Shown here piece after piece: positions 25,101 through 38,475 of a DNA stretch of 64,000 bases. This DNA comes from Branchiostoma floridae. Its lineage: Eukaryota; Chordata; Leptocardii; Amphioxiformes; Branchiostomatidae. A program made the translations under genes and the position numbers. Within the stretch, counting starts at the first letter, position 1; each line of letters begins with the position of its first letter. The notes below the pieces were generated by a model. The model worked only from the letters and a program-made list of their open reading frames with translations, made no database searches and had not been told where the DNA came from. The stretch covers positions 9,122,264 through 9,186,263 of the forward strand of contig NC_049979.1 of NCBI RefSeq assembly GCF_000003815.2, written 5' to 3'.

Positions 25101-28100
25101 AAAGTGGTCGGGGTCACTCCTTGGAGAGGAAGGAGGAGCAACAAAAAATGTTTCTGCCATCTCAGTGGGGCAGACATGAAGAATCTCATTACCCAGAGTT
25201 GGACAAGGCCCGCGAGGCAGCCAGGAGAGCAGAGGAAGAACTTCAAAAGTATGGCATTATTGTTGGCAAGCAGAAAAGAGAGGAGATGGCTGAAGCAATC
25301 CGAATGGGCGAAGGTAGCGCTTTACGTGCACTGCAAGATTTAATTCCAGGTTTCCAAGCAGGTGCTTCAAACCAGCCTCCGCCATCTCAGATGGAACAAC
25401 TGCCACCTGATACTTTTGACCAAAGACAACAACCAATGCCCAGGTCAGAGCCTCCACCATACCAGCGACCTCCTGTCTCCCAAAGTTCTGACAGGCCTCC
25501 TTTTGGTGCATCGTCAGCAAAGCTGGGCATTCCTGGCATGAATGCCTACGAACAAACTGGACAGTCACAGCCACCACCTCCACAAGCGAAGCCTAAAAAG
25601 TCGATTTTGAAAAATCGTTCTGAGCCTCCACCTCAGTCAAGTACAGACAGCTATGGCCCAGGAGAAGCGTATGGACAACCACCCAAAAGAAAGGAAGGTG
25701 GCATCCCAGGATTGTTTGATGCCCCTCAGTCAAGTTCAGGGGACTTCTTTGCTAGACTGGGTGGGCTAAACACAGGCAACCTATTTGGGTCGGAAAAGAG
25801 GGAGGAGAAACTTCCACTCATTGACACTATAGAGGATGAGGAGCTCTTTCTATATGGGGATGAAGAAAAGAAGAAAGAGCCTGAGCCAGAACCTTATGTC
25901 CCGACTCCAACATCTACCGCACCTCCCATCCAGACAGTTGCCTCCATGCAGGCACCACAACCTCCGATGGACATTCCACCGCCAAGTGTTCCTAGCGCCG
26001 CCGATCTCAGCAACGACAAGCTGAGGAACATCCTTCAATCCATCGGGTTCGATTTTGAAAAGTCACAGAGAAGCCAGCAGGCTGGCCCTCCCAGGATGGA
26101 GGATGACAGGAATGTGAGGGAGCAGCATTCTCAGCACAGAAGGAGGAGTAGGAGTAGAAGCCGGAGCCGCAGTGGCAGCATGTCGCCTGGTCGTTACAGA
26201 AAGGAATCAAGCCATGGAAGGGACAGATGGGAGTCGAGCTATGGGAGAGACAAGGACCGCCGTGAGTCCAGCAGAGGAAGAGACCGAAGAGACAGATCGT
26301 ACAGTCCAGACCGTGACAGGAGAGACAGCCGATATGTTGGGACCGGGATGTACAAGAGGTCATCTGCCGTTGATGACCTGTTGGCCCTGGCATCTGCACC
26401 CAGCACCAGCCACTACACTTCAGCGACAACTTCTCATCCTCCTTTCCCTCCTCCAGTCAGTGGTGCTCCTCCTTACCCCCCTCCCTACGGACATCCGCCC
26501 AATCAGCCGCCATATCCTGGACCACCAACGTCAGGATACCACCAACCGAACTATCCCCCTCCAGCAGGATATGGCCCTTATGGAGGGTTTGACCCACGTG
26601 GACCTCCCCCACCCCAACCCTGGCCCCTGCAACAAGGCGGCCCTCCACCCCACAGTGGCCCAATGCCTCCTAGGGGACCACTGATACCAGGGGGCCCACC
26701 TCCCCTAGGAGGCCCACCACCTCCAGGAGGGCCTCCTCCTCCTCCAGGGACTCAGCAGGATTCTAGAGCTAATCTGAGAACCATCCCAATTCAGAAGAAA
26801 GAGGATGACAAGAAATCTGGGGGTGAGAGCGAACAGAAGCCAAAGTCAAACAGGATCGTCATTCCCCCACGCTCTGCACAACAAAGGCAAAAGGATGAGG
26901 AAGCTCAAAAACAGGTGTGTCTTCCAGTTTTAAAGAATAGTTTTTCATGAGAAAAGTTGCCTGTCATACTGGTAGTCTGGATAAACGTCTCGCAAAAAAA
27001 AAACTGATGCAGAGAGTTACTATTGTTCAACTATTTAAACAAGCTTTATTTTGTGTTTTCAGGATAGTTAAGTTAACAGGTCTAAAACTGATAGCAAAGA
27101 TGGACTTTATTTTCATGAGTTATTTACTTTGTCATATATAATTCGATAACCTGTTTTTGTTAGAAGCCGCTGGAATACAGCCTGAAAGTACTGAGTATTT
27201 GTTCAACAAACAGGAGCAGGCAAGAAAAGACAAGGAGCTTGCTGAGAAGCAGGAGAGTTTCCTTGAGAAGCAGCGTCAGGAGAAGGCCCGCCAGACCCAG
27301 CTGAAGGAAAGGAAAGACCGCATCAAGAAGAGGATTGAGTTCCTGGAAGAGGAGCTTGAGAGGCTGCGAAAGCAACAGGTGAAAGGATATGGAGAAAGAG
27401 TTTGGCTCTCATTCCTTCTAACTTGCTAAGCAAAAGTCAGTGTCCAGTTCTTCTGACCATGTTTTATCTATTATGTCACTGAAGTCAGCTTGTCAAATAC
27501 TATTGATACTTTTGCAGTTGTTTTTGTTGATCACAACCCAGCATGTCTGAACTGTAGCATGTATATCTCCGTAGGGCGAGCTACTGCGCAAGAAACGGAG
27601 ACAGAAAGACGGCCACAAGGATCCGCTGCTTGTGGAGAACAGCAAGCTCCAGGAGGACATTGCCAAACAGATCTCAGAGCTTCGGAAGCAAGCAGAGGAA
27701 GTTGCTGCAGTCAGTATACCAGGGCTTGACACAGGGTCATCAGACGACAAGACTACAAAGGCGGCATCAGCCGTAAGTGGAGAGTTCCAAGAATTTCTGA
27801 AATTTGCCAAGCTAAAAAATAATCTGGCTACCACTACCAGTAAGTGATGCATAATACATTGTGTATGTTTGCATGAAGATGATGACTTAAAAGTTGATAT
27901 GAAGATTTTACAAGGCTTGCTGTGCTGAGCTGTACTAGAATATAATGGATGTGGTTCATCCAGTAAAATGTCAGAAAAAAAATGCATCAAGTTGATTTCT
28001 ATTCAAGCAATTTTTGGAAATTGTTGCTGAGTATGTAGTACACCATTACTGTTTGTGAAAAGTGGATGTCTTCTTCCATTTTTATTTCGCTTGTTGTAAA

Positions 28101-31100
28101 CATGAGTCCCCTCCCGGTTGAGTTTGCAAAAAATCTCACTCAATAGGAGCCGTCGTCGCCAGTGAAGAAGCCAGCGCCCCCAGCAGTTGTGAAGACAGAA
28201 CAAGACAACACATTCTATGACTTCTTTGATCCTGGGAACCACTGGTGCAAACCCTGCAACCAGATATTCACCAACCTGCTGGAGTTCCTCAACCATACCC
28301 ACAGCCGCAAGCATCTACAGGTCCTCGTCTTACATCAGCTTTGTATTTTTTCTCTTAAAAACTATTTGACCTGTCGATATTGTCTACATATCATCATCAT
28401 CCTGGCGTGCAGTAATGTCATTTAATGGCTTAGACATGATAGCAGTAGTATTTAGACAATTTTAATGTTTTGCAGGCTGAATTAAGGAAAACTAGAACTT
28501 GATCCTTTGATTTTAGTGAAGAAGATTGTATGTATAACTCACCAAAGTTTCTGTCGAGGAGGTAAGGTCATGAATGTTATGATCAGATGGTGGTGAATTA
28601 CTACACCTCATAACTACAGTAAAAATGTCAGAAAGTAGGTCAGACATATCAGCTTAAATTTGTCCAGAAATACAGTATGTTTGTGATGCAGCAAAATAGG
28701 TGTTTCAATTAGCAGATTCTTCAGCTTTAGTTATCACTGTGTAGCAGGCAGTTGTGTTGTGAATTTCCACTTTCTGTGCACAGAAAAATGAAAAATATGA
28801 ATGTCTTATTGTTATTATTACTTTTCCAACTGTGTTCTGTGGACATGGTATGTGGTTTTTGTTCAAGGCTAGAAGAGTGACTTTACCGTTGTCTGTAGCA
28901 CATTGATCCATACGAGCGCCCGTGGATGCCAGACTCTCTCAGGACGGAGCGGAAGGCGCGACCTAATTCAAATTTCGTAGTGGTGCCGGTGCAAGGTAGG
29001 ACAGTCTTAGTTTTTACTGTGCTGATGTGGGTTTAAAACTGATGCTGTGTTTTTTGCTTTGTCAGTCATCCATTTATTTGAATTTGAGATTCAAGTCAAA
29101 AACAATTAAAACCACTCCTTACAATTCTATATTCCATGTCTTATTGGGAGTCGCTTTGCATTTTTTTGGATGGCTTTGGTTAATGAGTACAAATGGCATA
29201 TGTACTCATTTCTTGAAATGAAACTTGAAGCTTTTTTACAGCTGATTTTGTTGTCTGACCCTTGTTTGGTTTGTCATCACCAGGTCCCGAGTTCCTGATG
29301 CCCGTGATGGGTTTCTACTGCCAGCTCTGTGAAGAGTTCTCAGGGGACCAGATTTGTGCTGAAGACCACATCAAAACTGACAAGCACCGGCTCAGCTACA
29401 AGGTGGCAACTTCAGTGTCATATAGCTCGTGAATTTGTGTCGCCTCTGTAGGAAACTGTGCGTTGGGCAATGGGGCAGAGTGTATGACTTGCATTTGGGA
29501 GGTCGGAGTTCAGTGGACTTGGCCTTTGAGTGGCGGAAGGGAAATGAAGATGTGGGGGGATTTTAACTTGTATATCTTTGTATGATGTTTCATTAAAATA
29601 TCTAATTGTGGGCAAAATCTATGCATTGATAGTTACTAGCTAATGTAGTTCAAAAGTGTTTATTGCTGTCAAATATACACCCATGTAAACTAACTATTTA
29701 TTTGCAAAACATTTCAAGAGGTGAAACAGTTTAGAAACCCTGAGGCTCAGACTGTCTTTTTCTTCATCTAGAAACACCTGGATGCAAATCCATTCTACGA
29801 GCGACGTCGCAACTTGGACAAAGCAGCGGGAATGGCTGTCATCGAGGAAATCAACCGCCGCAAAGAGGAAGAAAAGCGACAAAAGGAGAGGGCAGAGATG
29901 AAAGAATGGAGACATGAGGAGCAAGAAAGAAAACGCAAAAGACTGGAACAACAGGAAAAAGTTCTGGACGAAAAGAAGAGAAAGCTCATTGAGAAAGAAA
30001 AGAAGAAGGAAGAAAAAGTGCAAGAACTTGATGCAGATGCATCCAAGCATGCGCCCTCTACACCAAGCACACCATCAGGTACAAGCAAAGCTGGCATAAA
30101 GTTGACTCTAGCAGGGGACAAAGGGGAAGCAAAGCCTCAGCCATCTGGGTTTGGAAAGTTCACTTGGAAACCTGGACAGGCTGGCCCAAATGGGAAGGGA
30201 ACTTCAACCCCTACTGGCTCTTCAGGGAGGCACACTCCAACCTCTGAGGATGGAAAGTCGAGTCCTGGTGGAACCAGCAGCTCAGGTAAGACTTCAGTGA
30301 TGATGACACGGAAGATTCCCAAAGTCCCAACAGTGCAGGCCAGGCCCATTCCCACCTTAACAACCAGCTTGCCGCTTCGCAAGGCCAAGCCTGAGAAACC
30401 AGACAGACATTCCGAGAGGTCGGTCCTGCCCGTAACAAGCCAAAAGGGCAAGTCGGAACCACAGAAGCTGCCCAGTCAGGAGGAGATACAGAAGGCGTTC
30501 GGTACCCAGGGTGCTGGAGATTCTCATGGCGGTGGAGCTGCCAAACGAAGAAAGGAAAACTCACCAGAGCCGCCCGTCCCTGGAACAGAAGACTGGCCTG
30601 CCCGTCACACTCCATCATCCACTCAGACTAAAAGGGGGGCAAGAAATGATGGTAAGAGTTAACGTTTATGTTTTCTCTTTGAACTTACTATATTAGAATG
30701 CACATTCTTTCGGCTGTTGTATATTAATTAGTCATCCCAGAGAGGACTAGATGCTAAGTGGTGATGTACTCTGTTTTAGTGTGGACTTTTGTACACTTGC
30801 AGAGTTACAGGCTGGAGGGGAAGTGGTGATTGCCTGTTGTTTGTTATCTTCAAGTAATTGTAAGAGGGAATGTTTTTCCATATATGTAACATGATAAATC
30901 TAATGTCCAAAAGATGAGAGGAAGCAATAAAGTCAAAAAGCCTTTTTTAAACCAATGGGTTGTTCCTCAAACAATTTTCACCATAAGAAGGAAGCTATTC
31001 AGGAAGAGAATGTCCAAGCCCATTTATGTAACCATGTGCTCAGCTACAACAACAGTGCAAAGGTCACAGTAACTGATGGTTCCAACATCAATCCACTGCA

Positions 31101-32018
31101 GGGCCAGCCAGCTGAAGGGACTAGCTTAGGTGTAAGCAGAGGAAGAAAGGTACAATCCACCATCCATATTACTCCTATCAGATAGACAGGTTTACTGCCC
31201 TTGTCCTTTTGGGCCCCAAGGTGGGTTTCCTTCTGAGATAGATTTAACATGGACAAGGTCCCTCGTGGCAGTCAGATACATGTAATTTAGGACCAGGGAT
31301 ACCTCAATTCTGTGTGTACCTGGACACTTAATTTGGGGGTAACCAGTTTCAAGAAATGTTTAGTTTGGATGGTGTGGGTGGGTGCTTTTTTTTCCTTTTT
31401 TTTTTTTAAGTTGTATCTACCAGTAATCTAAACCTTGGCTGCTGGAACATATAGTTTGACTTAAGGTATCCCTGGCTTTCCTTACGGAGTCTGTAACTGT
31501 TGTCATTGTGTCATACCTCATATAGAGAGTGGTGTTTTAAGATGTCCACCTCTGAAACATAGGTTTACTACTGTAATAGGCTGACCAGTGAAATAGTAAG
31601 GCATGTCAATTAAGATAGTAATATCTGAGGTTTACTGATAACTTTCAAATCTTGTAATAGCCTTTCAGCTGCATGAAAGAATTTATAAATTATCCGTATT
31701 TCATTTTGTGTAGAACTTAAAACTAATTAGTAGTTTTTGTAGTTTATCATTGCATTTGATTACTAGCAGTTTATTACAAAACGTATGAGGCCAGTTAATG
31801 TAGAACTTTTATGTTATATACATGTATAATATTTGACATCAAGATCAACATAGCTATTCTTTCCCCCTATGAGGGCAAATGATACAGCACAGCTTTTGTT
31901 TGACTTTTAGCCAAGTATCTAATCTTGGGGTGTTGTTTCAGATGCAGGCAGTGATGGAAGTGGTGTATCCATGGAGATGGGGAGTGACTATGAGGTCCTT
32001 GATGACATAGCTGACTAG
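22113..32018 (+). CDS. ZNF318: ZNF318-like matrin-type zinc-finger nuclear protein
   Basis: Ten exons: 22113-22871, 24107-24366, 24775-26914, 27181-27378, 27575-27772, 28147-28320, 28899-28995, 29284-29402, 29772-30651, 31942-32018; 1633 codons plus TAG, all in phase. Order: RG-rich start (RGRGRGRGRG), long Arg/Ser/Asp-rich region, LRITVGND block, PKKSILKNR, acidic IEDEELFLYGDEE, LRNILQSIGFDF, proline-rich tract, coiled coil (about 1054-1180), then two C-x2-C-x12-H-x5-H zinc fingers (C1219/C1222/H1235/H1241 and C1288/C1291/H1304/H1310) separated by DPYERPW, then ANPFYERRRNLDKAAGMAV. These match human ZNF318 in order and wording. Vertebrate ZNF318 is a nuclear protein tied to androgen-receptor co-regulation and, in B cells, IgD/IgM transcript processing; the amphioxus role is unknown. 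It lacks the long vertebrate C-terminal extension, ending in SDYEVLDDIAD. The exon 3-4 join uses the acceptor at 27180 because the one at 27163 would break phase. Confidence 0.92.
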
Positions 32019-32790
32019 GACCAGGATTTAGTGAAGACAGATTGGACTGGACTCGAAAACTTTCATCATGGCATGCAAAGTTTGCTTCATCAAACTCCTG
32101 TGTTTGCAATTGAAACCAATATTTGTTAAACCTTTTACATTGTGAACTGTGAAAACTGGCAAGAAACAGTCTGTCAAATGCTTTGTACTTTCTAAAGCTG
32201 TACCTCTGCTTGTGGTTGCCTGGCGATCACCTTATACAATATCCCTTCACACCTTTCTTACCAGTGTCAGACCATTTAACTGTCAGTTGTAATTGTATAT
32301 CCTGTTTGCAAATACTTGTGATTGTTGTAATTAGGAGGTCAGACATTGTTGTCAGATGTTAGTTTTGACTGTAAAACAGCCAGTTGCAGCCTACTTGATG
32401 AGTTAATGAAATTGTCACAGTTAACTATCTTCAAGTTGATAAGTAGAAGATATTTGTCACTGTGTCATTCATCCTCTTTTTTTTAAACAAACTTTTATTC
32501 AATGTTATTTCCTTTTTTGTTGGATTCGAACACCACAGCTGATACTTGAAAAATTGTATTGAACTTAGTAGTTGATGTATAAAGTTGTGAATGCTCAAGT
32601 GTTGTCAGTTTAGTATGTTAGCACGAGAGGAAGCAACGGGCAAGTAAAGGAACCTCATTTGAAGACCAAGAGGCAACATGCGGCGGTGACAAAGAGGAAG
32701 GAGAAATCACTCATCTGGAAACAATGTAGTTTGTATGCAGCATGTGTCCTGTCTTGTTGTTTTTGCATTAAAATGTTTACAACTTTATGC
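32019..32790 (+). other. probable ZNF318 3' untranslated region
   Basis: AT-rich sequence following the stop codon, without further coding exons. ATTAAA at 32767-32772 is a variant poly(A) signal that could end the transcript near 32790. The end is a guess. Confidence 0.35.
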
Positions 32791-35700
32791 TCTTTAGGCA
32801 TTTTATCTCAGTACGTTCCTAAGTAATGCGCCTAGGACAGGGCAGGGTTGTTTGTTTTTATAGATTATTACAGCCTGATGTAAATAGTTTTTATAGCAGC
32901 TGAGAAAGATTATGGCTTGTCTGTGTTCTCACCTGTAGTGGGGAGAGGGCCTCGTCTGAAAAGTGGTTGCTTGAGTAACATACAGTAATTGAAATTCTGA
33001 TTGAATTCTGATGACCAGTATTTCAATAGTAGTGTAATTCTTTCCTATATTCGGGCATTTATTTATGTTAAGATAAACAGATGTACTGACATTTTTGTGT
33101 ATTCAACGGTAAACGTCATGTGCTGTATAGTTGGCCATAAACATTCTCTTTGATGTAACATTTCCCATCTCCTAATTTTCTGCCCAGTTACTAGTCAGCT
33201 TTGTGATAATCCCATGAGAACATTCTGGTAGTAGTTCTGATCCCGAGTTGTTTGGCCATTTGCTAAGACGTTAATGGCACGTTGTACTTTTTCAACAACA
33301 TATGGTAATGTCTGTAATGCAACCAACTTGAGAGAAGTGCTGAGTTGCAGACTGAAATAGATCTAAGTTTAAAATACGGGGGTTCAAAGCTTCCTTGTTT
33401 GTGAGCAAGCGATTTAATCCCCTTTATTTTGATTAGGACAACTTTGGCGAGAGGGAGATTCTAAACTTTGAAATAACGGAAATTTCGGTCCTTTTTTCTC
33501 TCGTTGGTCCCGACTTCATGGTGCCCCATACGACCTACAAAGAGGTCCAGGGAGAGGCGAGGTGAGGTGAGGGTCTGACTTGTAATAACTGATGGGTTCT
33601 CCCCATTTAGAACAATTTTTAATAAGATCACAGATTTTGACTTTTATGTCCGTTGCAATTACAAATCACCCTTTGAAAAAATGTCATAATTAAGCAAAAT
33701 ATTCATGTTGACAAAACTGTGATCTTGGTGTGACCAAGTTTAACAGGCATAGCAAGTAGGACTGAGGGAGGGAAACACTTAACTCAGATTTACCAAGAGC
33801 TGTGCTCTTTCCAGAAATTTTCTTGTGTGTGTCGTTGGCGAGGGCTACTACGGTACGAAGTCGATCGAGTGTACTTGATTTTCGTGATCCCCTCAGATGT
33901 TTTGACGTCATTGCGATTGGTTTTTGTCCAACTACGTATGGAACAAATGGTCAACGGAAATCCACACCAGCCGCTTCTTTCGGACTGATCGGTTACGACC
34001 CGGATGCCGCAGTACGTGTGCAAGGTATTTCATAACAGTCGAAGGCATGTCCATCACTCGAGGTAATGTTTAGATATATTGTTTTGAGGTTTGGTGCAAT
34101 TTTAACAGGAAAACAAACGTATGTGTAAATGTGATTTTAGCAAAGGATCCATCCAAATCTGTAAGTAGACCGAAAACCATAGTTTTCCCACCAACTTGCT
34201 TCCAGTCTGATTTGGTCCGAACCGTTCCGACTGGCATTTGTCGCGTGATACATGAAGTTTGTTTTGACCAGTCAACGTTAGCGTACTGAAATGTGTGAGG
34301 GATGTTGCTGTGTTTATTTTCACAGGCTTGCCGATTCCACTAAGACCGCTCCTTCGGGTATTTTTTGGTCTCAACCATTAATGCAAGCGATGATTTGGAC
34401 ACCTGATGTAAGCGTCGACGTAATGTCCAGAAAGAACACTATAATTCGGTCAATAATTACCGTAGACGTGTAGTAATGCTTCTAAACTCTTTACCACCGA
34501 TGACTGCACTGAGTACACTAACGACGTCAGGACGTGCGTGATGTGTGGGTCAGGTGAGATAACAGTACGTATCCCTTCTGCTTGTGTCAACATGGAGGAA
34601 ACTTCAATATGCGACTCTTGAATTAAAACAGATGTTGAGTTGATTTGTCGGTCGAATCTGGCAATACTGTGCGCGGAGTCGAACGTCGATTCGTAGATTT
34701 CTTTACAGAATCATCCAAATTGAATGCCAATAAAGTGTACCGTGTTAGAATTCTAATAAAGTGTCTTCAGAAAATAGAAAATCGTTCATTGTCATCTTTG
34801 GGTCTCATTCAGCATTTTAGGTATCTAAGTACATGTACTAATAAAGTGATCTGAAATACGAAAAGTTGAATTCGGCTAACCATAGCTACGTAAATACTTT
34901 CAATTGCATAGCATGTTCCGTCACTTAGCCCTAATGTTACTGTAAGAAGATTTTCAGAGCCAAGACCATGAAGTTTCATACCTTCCCGGTGGCCTGCACT
35001 CCCAAGGTGAAAAGCGGAGCAGCAAAGAACGCCGTGATTTCCCTCGATCGATCTGAAGATTTGCTAAGCGCATGGGGGTTAGAATGTGACACGTCAATAA
35101 AGACACTTCGGAGACCTGGTTTGTATCAGTGATAGGCAACGGCCTGCCTACGAGACTAGAACAGTAGAAGGAGCACCGGGCAACTAGGAGGGTGATTTAT
35201 TATTTAGCCCGGCTAGGAGAGATCGATATAGTAGTCTACTTGACCTCATAGTCATAGTCACTGGAAAATGATTTTTAAAAAATTAGACAGATCACATGCC
35301 AACTATTTGCTAACACCTCTGGTGTAATGTCTTACCTGTTTGGGGCCAGTTTCTACATATTTTCTGGTGACCTATGGAGTCTGGTAGGGACTAGGCCGAT
35401 AAACAGATATTCAAGAAGGTGATGTGTCGAAGATGGCCATAGGGTTATGCACTGAAGCTCGTATCAAGTCAGTCAATCAAATTCGACTCCAGTCAGATGT
35501 TCATGCCATCGTTAGCGATGAAGAGAGCCTCATCCAGAAAGAAAAGAGAAGAAAACGACAACATTCCTGATCCTTCGTTCAGAAATAATGTCCTCCAACC
35601 ATCAGTACTAGTTCTCCGGTGCTGCAGTACATCCGCGGTAGGGTTAGATTATAACATCGTGACATGTTTCGTAAAAGGTTAAAAACTTTTTGTGAAATAA

Positions 35701-36111
35701 GATATTCCTTGCCTCACGTCAAAGGATGGATCGGGCTCCAAATTTCTTTAAAATACATGAAGATGAAGAAAAAAAATCAGGTGCTTGGATGCTATGTCTG
35801 CCTGTCGTTTTAGAATAAATCGGAGACGCTATTTATGTATTCATCAACTGTTGAAATAGACATATTTGTAAACGTTTCGAACGCCGGCGTGTCGACAAAA
35901 TTCAGTCAGCCGAAAACAATAGATAAGGCTGTGTTCAATAATACGTGTATCGTTTTGAAAACATTTATCTGGACAAGCATCCTGAATACAAATGTAGCGA
36001 ATCTTAAGTCTTGCTGAGTCAGTGTTCCGCACATTATATTCGTAACGAATCCCTTCAAACCGTGTCCACAAATGATAATCCACTGTGCACCTTTGATGCC
36101 GAACAAAAAGG
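32791..36111. other. intergenic; no supported gene
   Basis: No exon that I can support. 33800-34480 is richer in G+C and CpG than its surroundings and could hold an untranslated exon or enhancer of the nuclear receptor gene downstream, but nothing specific shows this. Confidence 0.4.
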
Positions 36112-36234
36112 GTATTCTGCAAGCAGAGCTTTCAGTAGTAGAGGCCAGTACTCTTTACGGCTGCGCTGCCGCCGTGCCTAGAAGTCGCGACCACCACTAA
36201 ACTACCCCCAGCCGAAAGCTCTGCTAGGAGAATA
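36112..36234. mobile_element. 123-bp MITE, AGCAGAG family, copy 1
   Basis: TATTCTGCAAGCAGAGCTTTC at 36112-36132 is matched in inverted form at 36214-36234 (19 of 21). The ends abut TA on both sides, consistent with a Tc1/mariner-type TA duplication. The terminus shares AGCAGAG with the elements at 36411 and 41405. Confidence 0.65.
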
Positions 36235-36410
36235 AAAAGAGGAGAGGATGGAGACAATCTGTAAGATGACCTGGCATGATGACCGGGCAGTCCTGTCTAC
36301 ATGGTACATCATTGGAAAAGAAGATAAGTTGAACATTTCATTCCTGCAGGACAAACCAGGTCAGTTTGTGAAATTGCTCGGGGAGCATTGAGCTTATTTT
36401 CCAACTGGTC

Positions 36411-36588
36411 AAGCAGAGGTTCGGCTCCTGCTGTTTATCACGTGTTTCATGCGTTTTTTGTCCGGCTTTCTAGTTTGTACCGTTTTCCTCATGTCTGCCG
36501 GCCAAACGCGAGGAAACCGGTACAAAATAGAAAGTCCGACAAAACGCCTAAAAAAACAGCCGGAGCCGAACCTCTGCTTGGAGAGTCA
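36411..36588. mobile_element. about 178-bp hairpin MITE, AGCAGAG family, copy 2
   Basis: AAGCAGAGGTTCGGCTCC from 36411 is mirrored by GGAGCCGAACCTCTGCTT ending at 36579, and the inversion continues through AAACAGC/GCTGTTT and internal CCGGTACAAA-type blocks. The right end carries GGAGAGTC like copy 3; the left end is degraded. Confidence 0.7.
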
Positions 36589-37279
36589 GGCCCAACATAG
36601 CTGGTATCAGTACTGGTTAGGGCTCATGGGGCTAGGGATGTCCTAAAAGGTCAATAGGTAACGTTAACACCAGTAGGGACTTCATAGATCCTTTGATTTT
36701 TTTTCTAATATGCTCAGAGAATTTTCCTACCACAGTTTTACCGTTTGTTGAACCTCAGTGACGTAAATCGTTATGGGGTCTCAAACATGTAATATAAAAC
36801 AGGTGCCGGGACGGGAGAAGAAACACCGTCGAAGTTGGCCAAATTTCAGCGCTCCAACACAGACAGAGATACGACAAAATATCTCATGAAAAAAAAAAGA
36901 TGAATGATGCTGGTTTGTAAGAAAAAGTTCATCAAAGTTAGGCGATGATGACTCCATTACTAGTACAGTACATGTATATAGATGACATCCGCCCGCGCTG
37001 AATTTTCGGCCGTTTAGAAAGGAAAGGTTTTCAACCGTACTGTAAATTCACAAGAAAAATATATATATTGTATACTAATGTCTTAGAATTCCAATGTCAG
37101 TTCCAATGTCAAAGAAGATGAGATAACAAATTTATTTTTCAAGCGTTCTTTTATCCACACACTCGCATCAGTTTTGGGGTTCCGCCTCGACCGTACAAGC
37201 TTTCCGGTGTATATTCCTTTCCCGGCATATATTCCTTTCCCGGCATGATATTCCCGGTTAAAAATCGCGAATCGACCTA

Positions 37280-37299
37280 CCCCCCCCCCCCCCCCCCCC
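37280..37299. repeat. 20-base poly-C run
   Basis: Twenty consecutive C followed by seven A. On the minus strand this is a G run able to form quadruplexes; also a likely place for sequencing length error. Confidence 0.8.
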
Positions 37300-37348
37300 A
37301 AAAAAATTGCCAACGTTCCCAGAGAGGCCGGTTAAGGAGGTGACTCAG

Positions 37349-37404
37349 TACAGTTAACAGAAGTGTGCGTTAATCCGTTGTGCAATTAACCGTCTTCTAC
37401 TGTA
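37349..37404. mobile_element. 56-bp pogo-like mini-palindrome
   Basis: TACAGTTAACAGAAG at the left is mirrored by CTTCTACTGTA at the right, with TTAAT/ATTAA inside and TA at each border. The CAGT...ACTG termini with TA duplication are those of pogo/Tigger-type MITEs; compare 46161-46334. Confidence 0.45.
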
Positions 37405-37609
37405 TTGGTCTTTTCTATCGTATCCCGTGGTGGAACCCATGCCTTTCTGATAAAGAAACTATCAACTATAACTCAAGCATTGCCAAGTAGAGTCGCCCCT
37501 CCCTGACCTTTGGTCACGAGCATAGTGTGTCCCGGCGGAACGATCATATAACAATGTACTGGAAAGTGGAATGTGATGAATAGCAATGGTATGCTGGTCT
37601 GTCGCTGTG

Positions 37610-38343
37610 GTCGTTCAACTTGAAGTGTACTTGACAAGAACTAAGCATGTTCAAAAACAGATGTTTCATTACTAAACAGCTGAAACTTAAATTTCTTTGA
37701 TGTGCATATGGACGCCAATGTCTACTGTTGTTCATAAACAGATGAATGAAACGAAATCTTACTTAAATCATTCCGACATTTATCAAGTAATTATCCTTTT
37801 ATGATCTTGGAGGCGCCTGTTGTCCACTCACGTTTACTTGACAATGAATCATTCTATTTTGAGCCGAGAAGGGGGCTGCCCAGCTAACGTAAAGAAGGCA
37901 TGATCAGTCCTCCTCTGTCGTGACTGTCCAGAGTAGACATGGGGTATGCAAACATCATAGCAGGAATTCCGAGCGGTCCCCAACCCGTGCCCAACGGGGA
38001 TGACAAACGAGTACGCGAGCACCAAAAGCGACTTCAAGTTCAAGTCTAAAATGCCTCATTGTATTACATGCATGACTGATGGATATGCCTTTGATATGTT
38101 TCGTTTGGTGCTTTTTTAAAAAAATCTTCAGCCCCACTGCTGGCCCTGTGTATGAGGGTGCTCAAAAAAGAACCCAACACACTTTTCGAGAGAGTAGGGA
38201 GTGAGCCGATGCGCTTGGCCAAAAACGCTATCCCTAGCGAAGCTGCATTGCATCACCTCTTTAAGGTTACTCCAATCTTTGTTATGAAACATCTGTTTTA
38301 GAGCATACATAGTTATTGTCAAGTACACTTGAAGTTGAACGAC
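37610..38343. mobile_element. 734-bp element with about 62-bp inverted ends, just upstream of the receptor exon
   Basis: GTCGTTCAACTTGAAGTGTA at 37610 starts a segment of about 61 bp that reappears inverted at 38282-38343 (ending GAAGTTGAACGAC), with about 85-90% identity by eye. No open frame inside resembles a transposase. No clear target duplication was found. Its right end lies about 80 bp before the probable splice acceptor of the nuclear receptor exon. Confidence 0.65.
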
Positions 38344-38475
38344 TGCTTTTACTTTACTTTAATGTTAGCAATGACCCAGATTCGGGTACAGCCCAGCAGC
38401 CAAGCAAGTGGAGTTCATTTCAGGTTACCTGAGGTCACAGCGCGGGGGCCGACGGGAGCTATTGAGGTAAACAAC

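Noticed and set aside
33790-34035. 77-codon frames on both strands
   Set aside because: Open in both directions because of composition; no splice sites or recognised motif.
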